Shown in pieces: positions 58,279 through 64,000 of a stretch of DNA of 64,000 nucleotides (positions within the stretch are counted from its first letter, which is position 1; each line of letters begins with the position of its first letter). Location of the stretch: assembly GCF_009711205.1 (NCBI RefSeq), contig NZ_WMIG01000001.1, forward strand, positions 930,001 to 994,000. The letters run 5' to 3'. Source of the stretch: Paracoccus litorisediminis (lineage in GTDB: Bacteria > Pseudomonadota > Alphaproteobacteria > Rhodobacterales > Rhodobacteraceae). The position numbers and the translations under genes were made by a program. Under the pieces are notes generated by a model. It was given only the letters and a program-made list of their open reading frames with translations. It did no database searches and was not told the origin of the DNA.

Positions 58279-59540
58279 CGCGCGGCGCGGATCGATTCCT
58301 CAAGGATATCCAGCGCCTCGTCGAAGACCGCATCCGGGATGGTCAGCGGCGCAAGGAAGCGTATGACATTGCCGTAAACCCCGCAGGTCAGCAGGATCAG
58401 GTTGCGCGACAGCGCCTGTTCGCGGACGCGGTTCGCCAGTTCCGGGTTGGGGCTGTCGCTGCCGGGCATATTGAACTCGACCGCGTTCATGAAGCCGGGG
58501 CCGCGAATATCCACGATCTCGGGCACGTCGTCGCGCAGGCTGGCCAGACGCTGCTTCAGGCGCTGGCCAAGACGGGTGGCGCGGTCGCACAGACCCTCAT
58601 CCGCGATCACGTCCAGCACGGCATGGGCCGCAGCGACGGCCAGCGGGTTGCCCGCATAGGTGCCGCCAAGACCGCCCGGCGCGGGGCTGTCCATGACCTC
58701 GGCCCGGCCAGTGACGGCGCTGATCGGCAACCCACCGCCCAGACCCTTGGCCATAGTGGTCAGGTCGGCTGCGACGCCGTGATGCTCCATCGCGAACAGC
58801 TTGCCGGTGCGGGCAAAGCCGGTCTGGACCTCATCGGCGATCAGCAGGATCGAATACTGGTCGCAGATCTCGCGCAGGCGTTTCACGAAGGCGGTGGGGA
58901 CTTCATAGAAGCCGCCCTCACCCTGCACCGGCTCGATAATGATCGCGGCGACGCGGGCGGGGTCGATATCGGCCTTGAACAGCCGGTCCAGCGCCGCCAG
59001 CGCATCCTCGGGGCTCACGCCATGCAGCGGGTTCGGGAAAGGCAGGTGCCAGACGTCGTTCATCATCGGCCCGAAACCGGCCTTATAGGGCTGGACCTTG
59101 CCGGTCAGCGACATGCCCATGAAGGTACGGCCATGAAAGCCCCCGGCAAAGGCCACGATCCCCGCGCGGCCCGTGTAGTGTCGGGCGATCTTGATGGCAT
59201 TTTCCACCGCCTCGGCCCCGGTGGTGTAGAAGGCGGTCTTTTTCGGCCCGTCGCCCGGCACCGCATCGTTCAGACGCTCGGCCAGAGCGACATAGTTTTC
59301 ATAAGGCACGACCTGATGGCAGGTATGGGTAAAGCGGTCCAGCTGGGCCTTGACCGCCTCGATCACGCGGGGATGGCGGTGGCCGGTATTCACCACCGCG
59401 ATCCCGGCGGCGAAATCGATATAGCGGTTGCCGTCCTTGTCCCAGATCTCGGCATTCTCGGCGCGCTCGGCATAGATCTGCGTCGTCATGCCGACTCCGC
59501 GCGAGATGGCGGCATTCTTGCGATCGGTCAGGCTGCTCAT
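58275..59540 (-). CDS. gabT: 4-aminobutyrate-2-oxoglutarate transaminase
   Basis: 421-residue class III aminotransferase. PLP contacts are TTGAEAVENAIKIAR, FAGGFHGRT and Asp236 in LIADEVQTGFARTGKLFAMEH, with the Schiff-base Lys265 in TMAKGLGGG. IIIEPVQGEGGF and GGTYAGNPLAVAAA match GabT-type enzymes, which convert GABA (or 5-aminovalerate) to the semialdehyde. No succinate-semialdehyde dehydrogenase is adjacent. A 119-base intergenic region separates it from the divergent rhomboid gene. Confidence 0.92.
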   Translation of the reverse strand: MSSLTDRKNAAISRGVGMTTQIYAERAENAEIWDKDGNRYIDFAAGIAVVNTGHRHPRVIEAVKAQLDRFTHTCHQVVPYENYVALAERLNDAVPGDGPKKTAFYTTGAEAVENAIKIARHYTGRAGIVAFAGGFHGRTFMGMSLTGKVQPYKAGFGPMMNDVWHLPFPNPLHGVSPEDALAALDRLFKADIDPARVAAIIIEPVQGEGGFYEVPTAFVKRLREICDQYSILLIADEVQTGFARTGKLFAMEHHGVAADLTTMAKGLGGGLPISAVTGRAEVMDSPAPGGLGGTYAGNPLAVAAAHAVLDVIADEGLCDRATRLGQRLKQRLASLRDDVPEIVDIRGPGFMNAVEFNMPGSDSPNPELANRVREQALSRNLILLTCGVYGNVIRFLAPLTIPDAVFDEALDILEESIRAAR

Positions 59541-59659
59541 GGTCCCTCCTCCTCATGGATTCGGGCCTGATGCTATATGCGCCAAAGCGCCGCGAATAGG
59601 CCCGCTTGCGTGGCCCTGCGCCATGCGTCACCTTGGGCCTGACCAGCAAAGGCGCGACG

Positions 59660-60379
59660 ATGTTCCCGATCCGAGACCATAACCCCTCCGAGCGCACGCC
59701 CTATGTCCGCAACGGGCTGATCTTTCTGAACGTGCTGCTTTACCTGCTGACCGATCCGCTGCTGGGGGGCATGACCGGGATCTGGGACCGGCTGGCGCTG
59801 TATCCGGCGGCGGTCATGCATGGCGAGTGGCCCTGGGGGATCGTCACCCACATGTTCCTGCATGCGGGCCTGCTGCATATCGCGGGCAACATGCTGTTCC
59901 TGTGGGTCTTTGGCGACAACCTTGAGGACCAGATGGGCCATGCCGGTTTCCTGCTGTTCTATCTGGCCTGCGGGGTCGCTGCCGCCATCGGCCAGATTGC
60001 GGGCGATCCGCAAAGCACGATCCCGATGGTCGGGGCATCCGGCGCCATTGCCGGGGTGATGGGCGGCTATCTGCTGCTGTTTCCGAAGGCGCGGGTCGAG
60101 GTCATCGCCATCATCATCATCATCATCAAGCGCTTCATCATTCCCGCCTGGGTGCTGCTGCTGGCCTGGTTCGGGCTGCAACTGTTCTCGACCGCGCTGG
60201 CGCAGGATGACGGGGTGGCCCATATCGCCCATGCGGCGGGCTTCGTCGCGGGCATCATCTTTGCCGTTCCCGTCTTTCTGCGACTGGGTGGCAGGGATTT
60301 CTGGCGGATAACGCAGGGCCGTCCGCCGCATCTGCCCCTGGTCTATACGCCCTCACGCATCCCCGAGGTCCGCCGCTAG
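59660..60379 (+). CDS. Rhomboid family intramembrane serine protease
   Basis: 239 residues, six or seven membrane helices. YVRNGLIFLNVLLYLLTDPL is helix 1. THMFLHAGLLHIAGNMLFLWVFGDNLED carries the His and Asn of the oxyanion region. GASGAIAGVMGGYLL gives catalytic Ser127, and VAHIAHAAGFVAG holds the paired His191. A run of six CAT repeats codes for an Ile stretch around residue 151-157 near the loop between helices. The start at MFPIRDHNP has AAAGGCG upstream. The 3' end overlaps mnmD on the other strand by 27 bases. Substrate unknown. Confidence 0.93.
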   Translation: MFPIRDHNPSERTPYVRNGLIFLNVLLYLLTDPLLGGMTGIWDRLALYPAAVMHGEWPWGIVTHMFLHAGLLHIAGNMLFLWVFGDNLEDQMGHAGFLLFYLACGVAAAIGQIAGDPQSTIPMVGASGAIAGVMGGYLLLFPKARVEVIAIIIIIIKRFIIPAWVLLLAWFGLQLFSTALAQDDGVAHIAHAAGFVAGIIFAVPVFLRLGGRDFWRITQGRPPHLPLVYTPSRIPEVRR

Positions 60380-61030
60380 CACGCCCCGGCTCATGTGCCG
60401 CTTGCCTGCGAAACCGGGGGCACGTTCCACGCTGAACCCTGCCGCAGCCAAGGCGCGGCGCACATGCCCGGCAGCGGTATAGGTCGCGAATGTGCCGCCC
60501 GGCGCAGTGTGGCGGGCAACCTGCGTCATCAGATCCTCGCCCCAAAGTTCCGGGTTCTTGGCCGGGGAAAACCCGTCCAGAAACCACGCATCGGCCCGCC
60601 CCTGCCAGTCGGGTAGCGCGTCGCGCGCATCGGCCTCGATGATCTCGGCCTGAACCATGCCCACGGCGAAGCGGCGGCTGGGCCAGCCCTCGCGCAGCTG
60701 GGCGGAAAGATCGGCCAGCTCGGGAAAGGCGGCATGGGCGCGGGCCAGTTCCTCAAGGCTCATCGGAAAGGCCTCGAAACTGGTGAAGTGGATGGGCTGA
60801 GTGGCGATCCGCGCCAATGCCAGCAGGTTCAGCCCGGTGCCAAAGCCCAGTTCTGCGACGTGAAAGCCCGATTGCAACCGCTGTGGCAGGTCATTGCCGG
60901 ACAGGAACACATGCCGCGTTTCCTCCAGCCCGCCATTCAGGCTGAAATAAGGGTCGTCGAAACGGCGCGAGACCGGAATCTGCCCGTCGCGCCAGTCCAG
61001 ATCGGCGCTGCTCTGGTCGTGTTCGCCCAT
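60353..61030 (-). CDS. mnmD: tRNA U34 5-methylaminomethyl-2-thiouridine methyltransferase MnmD
   Basis: 225 residues, the stand-alone counterpart of the N-terminal domain of MnmC. SAM site: FHVAELGFGTGLNLLALA (56-73). DARDALPDWQGRADAWFLDGFSPAKNPELWGEDL carries the conserved DxFSPxxNPxxW motif, and GGTFATYTAAGHVRRALAAAGF ends the fold. It methylates the wobble uridine of tRNAs such as tRNA-Lys(UUU), Glu and Gln to mnm5s2U. The start MGEHDQSS is used because upstream codons have no homology. It is divergent, at 46 bases, from an FAD oxidoreductase similar to the other MnmC half. Confidence 0.92.
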   Translation of the reverse strand: MGEHDQSSADLDWRDGQIPVSRRFDDPYFSLNGGLEETRHVFLSGNDLPQRLQSGFHVAELGFGTGLNLLALARIATQPIHFTSFEAFPMSLEELARAHAAFPELADLSAQLREGWPSRRFAVGMVQAEIIEADARDALPDWQGRADAWFLDGFSPAKNPELWGEDLMTQVARHTAPGGTFATYTAAGHVRRALAAAGFSVERAPGFAGKRHMSRGVLAADLGDA

Positions 61031-61076
61031 AAGCGCTAACTCCTTTTTCACGGCAGATGCGATATGGGGTGGCGGG

Positions 61077-62093
61077 ATGGCAAGTGCAAAACTCAACGTG
61101 GCGGGCGCGGGCGTGTTCGGCCTTGCCTGCGCATGGGAACTGCTGCGGCGCGGCCAGCCGGTGCAGGTCTTTGAGGCAGCACGGATCGGCGCGGGATCAT
61201 CCGGTGGCCATGTCGGCGCGCTGGCCCCGCATGCGCCCGAGAACTGGAATCCGAAAAAGCAGATCCAGCTGGATGCCCTGATCGGTGCCCATGACTGGTG
61301 GGCCGAGGTGGCTCGCGTCGGCGGCACAGATCCCGGCTATGCCCGCACCGGTCGCATTCAGCCGGTCGCGGAAGGGGCCGAGGATCGCATGCGCGAACGG
61401 ATCGCAGCCTCAAAGGTGAACTGGCCGGATTGGGCGGGGATGGAGCTGACTGACAGCCCGCAGGCCGGTTTGGTGCCGCTCTCGCCCTCGGGCCTGTGGC
61501 TGATCGACCGCCTGACCGCCCGGATCAGCCCGCGACGCGCCGGGGCAGCGCTGGCCGCTGCCATCCGCGCCAAGGGCGGTGAGATCATCGAGGGCACACC
61601 CGCCCCCGACGCCCCCGCGATCTGGGCCACGGGCGTCGCAGGCCTTGCGCCGTTCGGCGGGAATGGGGTCAAGGGCCAGTCGGCACTGTTGGCATTCGAC
61701 GCGGGCGATCAGCCGCAGGTCTTTGCCGATGGGCTGCATATCGTGCCGCATTCCGATGGGACGGTGGCGATCGGCTCGACCTCGGAACGAGATGCGACGG
61801 ATACTGGGACGGATCATCAGTTGGACGAATTGGTCGCCAAGGCGCGGCTTTATTGCCCAGCTCTCGCCGATGCTCCGGTGGTGGATCGCTGGGCAGGTAT
61901 CCGCCCCCGCGCCAAGTCTCGCGCGCCCATCGTCGGCGCTTGGCCGGGACGGCCCGGCCATTACGTCGCGAATGGTGGCTTCAAGATCGGCCTTGCCATG
62001 GCCCCGGCCGCCGCCGGAATGCTGGCCGATCTGATCCTTGAGGGCCGCGACCGTATCCCCGAAGGCTTCCGCCCGCCTATGGCAGCGGACTGA
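61077..62093 (+). CDS. FAD-dependent oxidoreductase (DAO family)
   Basis: 338 residues. The FAD-binding start LNVAGAGVFGLACAWELLRRGQPVQVFEA is followed by IGAGSSGGHVGALAPHAPENWNPKK and a C-terminal WAGIRPRAKSRAPIVGAWPGRPGHYVANGGFKIGLAMAP, typical of D-amino-acid-oxidase-like enzymes such as glycine oxidase and the MnmC C-terminal domain. Placement next to mnmD suggests the oxidase half of a split MnmC (cmnm5U to nm5U), but ThiO- or DadA-like activity is possible. The 3' end overlaps the convergent NnrU-family gene by 17 bases. Confidence 0.87.
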   Translation: MASAKLNVAGAGVFGLACAWELLRRGQPVQVFEAARIGAGSSGGHVGALAPHAPENWNPKKQIQLDALIGAHDWWAEVARVGGTDPGYARTGRIQPVAEGAEDRMRERIAASKVNWPDWAGMELTDSPQAGLVPLSPSGLWLIDRLTARISPRRAGAALAAAIRAKGGEIIEGTPAPDAPAIWATGVAGLAPFGGNGVKGQSALLAFDAGDQPQVFADGLHIVPHSDGTVAIGSTSERDATDTGTDHQLDELVAKARLYCPALADAPVVDRWAGIRPRAKSRAPIVGAWPGRPGHYVANGGFKIGLAMAPAAAGMLADLILEGRDRIPEGFRPPMAAD

Positions 62094-62586
62094 CCCCCAC
62101 GACCAGCGGATGCAGATGGAACAGCGCGGCCCAGATCAGCAGACCCGCGACGATGCGCCTCCAGCCCAGCCTGACGGTGGTGCCACGGCGCAGCCCCATC
62201 CCCAAGCCGAACAGCGCATAGGCCAGAAGCAGCCCGAACAGCACCACATGCGCCAGATCGCCATTGGCCAGCAGATGCGCCCCCGCCCACAGGCTGACCC
62301 CCGCCATCAACCCGACCATGCCTCCCAGACAGGCCGCCAGCACCGCGACCGGCATGGCAATATTCACCAGCCATCGCATCCAGCCCGCCTGCGGCCAGAT
62401 CTCGACAAAGGGCGCCCGCCCCGAGGCCACGATCAGCCAGTATAGCAACGCCAGCGACAGCAGGCTGTAGCCGACCAGATAGGTCCGTCGCCCAAAGCGC
62501 GCGATCAGCGCCCCCCGGAACCGCACCGGGATCACATGCGAGACCAGAAACGCCGCCAAGGCCAATGAAAATTCTGCCCATTCCAT
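62077..62586 (-). CDS. NnrU family membrane protein
   Basis: 169 residues with five predicted helices. FLVSHVIPVRFRGALIARFGRRTYLVGYSLLSLALLYWLIVAS and SLWAGAHLLANGDLAHVVLFG match NnrU, a family first seen near nitrite/nitric-oxide reduction genes in Rhodobacterales. The AHLLANGD segment is its hallmark. Its role is not established. No denitrification gene is visible in this window. The start MEWAEFSLAL is the first Met before helix 1; ribosome-site evidence is weak. Confidence 0.85.
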   Translation of the reverse strand: MEWAEFSLALAAFLVSHVIPVRFRGALIARFGRRTYLVGYSLLSLALLYWLIVASGRAPFVEIWPQAGWMRWLVNIAMPVAVLAACLGGMVGLMAGVSLWAGAHLLANGDLAHVVLFGLLLAYALFGLGMGLRRGTTVRLGWRRIVAGLLIWAALFHLHPLVVGVSPLP

Positions 62587-62676
62587 GACCGAAACCCTAG
62601 CCGCGCCCCTCTCGTGCGGCAATCCGCGTTGACGCCGCACCCGGTCGCGCCATGATAGGCAAAAAAGAGGACGCCC

Positions 62677-63237
62677 ATGACCCGCCTTCAGACCGCTTTC
62701 GATGCCATCGACAAGGCCAATTCCGCCGACCCGACCCTGACAGACGGCCAGCCCGAGGCCCTGCTTTACGGCCAGCGCATGAGCGCCGAGCAAGAGGCGC
62801 TTTACCCCGAGGCCTCGGACCCGCTGCGCATCGCCTGCCGCGGCCAGCATGTCGAGCGCTGGCTGCTGCCGCGCAAGGATTTCCCCATGGACCGCCCCGG
62901 CTACCTCGCATGGCGGACCGAGCAGGGCCGCCGCCACGCCGCCCGTATTGCCGGGATCATGCGCGAGGCGGGATATGCCGATGACGACATCCAGCACGCC
63001 GAGAAGATGCTGACCAAACAGGGCATCAAGCGCGACGGCGACGTGCAGGCGCTGGAAGATGCGGCCTGCTTCACCTTCATCCGCTGGTATCTTGGCCCCT
63101 TCGCCGAAGGCCGCGATGCAGACGAACTGCAACGCATCGTCGAAAAGACCGCCCGCAAGATGTCGGAAACCGCCCGCGCCCGCGCGCTGACGGAATTCGC
63201 CATCCCCGAGCCCTTCGCAGCCGCCTTCCGTGCCTAA
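62677..63237 (+). CDS. DUF4202 family protein
   Basis: 186 residues, mostly helical. FDAIDKANSADP, ALLYGQRMSAEQEALYPEASDPLRIACRGQHVERWLLPRKDFPMDRPGYLAWR, RRHAARIAGIMREAGY and LEDAACFTFIRWYL, with several conserved His (RGQHVERW, RRHAA), match DUF4202. The His/Asp-rich all-helical pattern resembles HD-type phosphohydrolase folds, but this is only impression. In other bacteria the family occurs near nitrogen-assimilation or siroheme genes. It overlaps the CbiX-like gene by 8 bases. Confidence 0.87.
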   Translation: MTRLQTAFDAIDKANSADPTLTDGQPEALLYGQRMSAEQEALYPEASDPLRIACRGQHVERWLLPRKDFPMDRPGYLAWRTEQGRRHAARIAGIMREAGYADDDIQHAEKMLTKQGIKRDGDVQALEDAACFTFIRWYLGPFAEGRDADELQRIVEKTARKMSETARARALTEFAIPEPFAAAFRA

Positions 63238-63904
63238 GGCCCTGATCGTCGCCCACGGTCAGCCCGGTGACCCCGGCCCGCAGCAACAGGCGGTCGAGAC
63301 ACTGGCCGCCAGCGTCGCTGCGCTTTTGCCGGGCCATCAGGTCCGGGGCGCGACGCTGGCCATGCCCGGCGCGCTTGATGTCGCAGATAGCGACACGCTG
63401 ATCTATCCGATGTTCATGGCCGAGGGCTGGTTCACCCGCAGCGAACTGCCCCGCCGCCTTGGCCTGTCCGGCGCGCCAAATGCCCGGATCCTGCCCCCTT
63501 TCGGCAGCGATCCGGGTCTGCCCGCCTTGTGCCGCGACCTCATCGAACAAGCGACTGCGGCGCAGGGTTGGCCAATGGAAACCACCCATATCCTGCTTGC
63601 CGCGCATGGCTCCGGCCGCTCACGCGCGCCTTTCGAGGCCGCGCAGAAAATGGCCCAAGATCTTCTCCCACTCCGCGTAACCTGTGGCTATGTCGAGGAG
63701 GCCCCCTTCCTCGCCGATGCCGCCAAGGGCCTACCTGATCACACGATCTGCCTGCCGCTTTTCGCGACGCGGGCCGAGCATGTCACCGACGACCTGCCAG
63801 AGGCCCTCGCGCAGGCAGGTTTTCGCGGCATCACCCTGCCTCCGGTCGGCATGGCCGCCAAGGTTCCCGCCATGATCGCCGAAACGATCAGGGCCGCACT
63901 GTAA
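63230..63904 (+). CDS. CbiX/SirB-like sirohydrochlorin chelatase
   Basis: 224 residues in two chelatase-like halves. ALIVAHGQPGDPGPQQQAVETLAASVAALL begins the first and MLLAAHGSGRS-type ILLAAHGSGRSRAPFEAAQKMAQ the second; each has the His of the metal site. LIYPMFMAEGWFTRSELPRRLG and VEEAPFLADAAKGLPDHTICLPLFATRAEHVTDDLP follow. CbiX-type enzymes insert cobalt or iron into sirohydrochlorin for cobalamin or siroheme. The start is GTG, inside the end of the DUF4202 gene. The metal cannot be told; no cob or cys genes are in view. Confidence 0.85.
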   Translation: MPKALIVAHGQPGDPGPQQQAVETLAASVAALLPGHQVRGATLAMPGALDVADSDTLIYPMFMAEGWFTRSELPRRLGLSGAPNARILPPFGSDPGLPALCRDLIEQATAAQGWPMETTHILLAAHGSGRSRAPFEAAQKMAQDLLPLRVTCGYVEEAPFLADAAKGLPDHTICLPLFATRAEHVTDDLPEALAQAGFRGITLPPVGMAAKVPAMIAETIRAAL

Positions 63905-63950
63905 AGCGCGGCCCCTCGGTTTCTCCGTTTTTAAAATACCCAAACAGCAA

Positions 63951-63972
63951 CCGCGCCACAAAAGCGGCGCGG
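63951..63972 (-). terminator. Hairpin at the right edge
   Basis: CCGCGCC/GGCGCGG, 7-bp stem with an 8-base loop. On the minus strand it is followed by TTGCTGTTTGGG. It would terminate a leftward gene entering from beyond the window. An AT stretch TTTTTAAAATA lies between it and the CbiX-like gene. Confidence 0.5.
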
Positions 63973-63980
63973 CCCGTGGG

Positions 63981-64000
63981 TCACATCGCCTGCAACTGCG
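63981..64000 (-). CDS. Possible 3' tip of a minus-strand gene
   Basis: On the minus strand the last bases can be read as Gln-Leu-Gln-Ala-Met-stop, directly followed by a hairpin. With only five codons inside the window this is a suggestion based on the terminator and the absence of a rightward gene; the product is unknown. Confidence 0.25.

Overview
The window is chromosomal DNA from an alphaproteobacterium of the Rhodobacteraceae, most likely a Paracoccus. The strongest sign is the fbc (petABC) operon: the Rieske protein and cytochrome b have the lengths expected for Paracoccus denitrificans. Cytochrome c1 carries the long Ala/Pro/Glu-rich N-terminal insertion known from that genus. High GC, strong third-position GC bias, AGGAG-type ribosome sites and many 4-base ATGA/GTGA stop-start overlaps fit. 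I see no insertion sequence, prophage, integrase or CRISPR array. Nearly all of the window is intact protein-coding sequence.

Layout. 1-3.8 kb: end of a DUF1491 gene, gyrB and a small beta-barrel outer-membrane protein. 3.8-9.4 kb: the ligase-associated DNA repair operon on the minus strand (exonuclease, ATP-dependent ligase, Lhr-like helicase, PdeM endonuclease), all overlapping by 4 bases. 9.4-17.6 kb: regulator/enzyme pairs and metabolic genes (Lrp with a class V aminotransferase, WYL regulator with a GST, DMT exporter, HU, AMP nucleosidase, flavin oxidoreductase, epimerase-like protein). 17.6-24.7 kb: minus-strand SH3 protein, isoprenoid genes (dxs, ispA) with xseB and a deacetylase-family gene, then mtaB and dapF. 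24.7-25.2 kb: two identical tRNA-Lys(UUU) genes in a 109-base near-perfect duplication that includes their promoters. 25.2-30.9 kb: GT61 glycosyltransferase, small monooxygenase, mtgA, a probable FzlA, queG and a DMT exporter.

30.9-42.1 kb is a surface-polysaccharide locus. On the minus strand there are two tight transcription units, cysQ-kdsB-GT2 and galU-galE-GT4-GT2-GT14-sulfotransferase. A capsule-type ABC permease is divergent from cysQ. The genes could supply UDP-glucose, UDP-galactose and CMP-Kdo, add sugars, sulfate them, and recycle the PAP left by sulfation through CysQ. I consider this possible sulfated-glycan module the most interesting part of the window.

42.1-64 kb: dnaK-dnaJ, radC, petABC, a PfkB kinase, an S49 peptidase, a 36-residue membrane peptide and a pteridine-reductase-like SDR in overlapping order, then uvrC, Zur-type regulated zinT, pgsA-moaD-moaE, accA, a DUF1801 gene, gabT, rhomboid protease, mnmD divergent from an FAD oxidoreductase (a possible split MnmC), an NnrU-family membrane protein, DUF4202 and a CbiX-like chelatase. 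Other points that deserve attention are the Ser in place of the second catalytic Cys of DapF, the unusual AT-rich leader before uvrC, and a strong hairpin overlapping the ribosome site of the DUF1801 gene.
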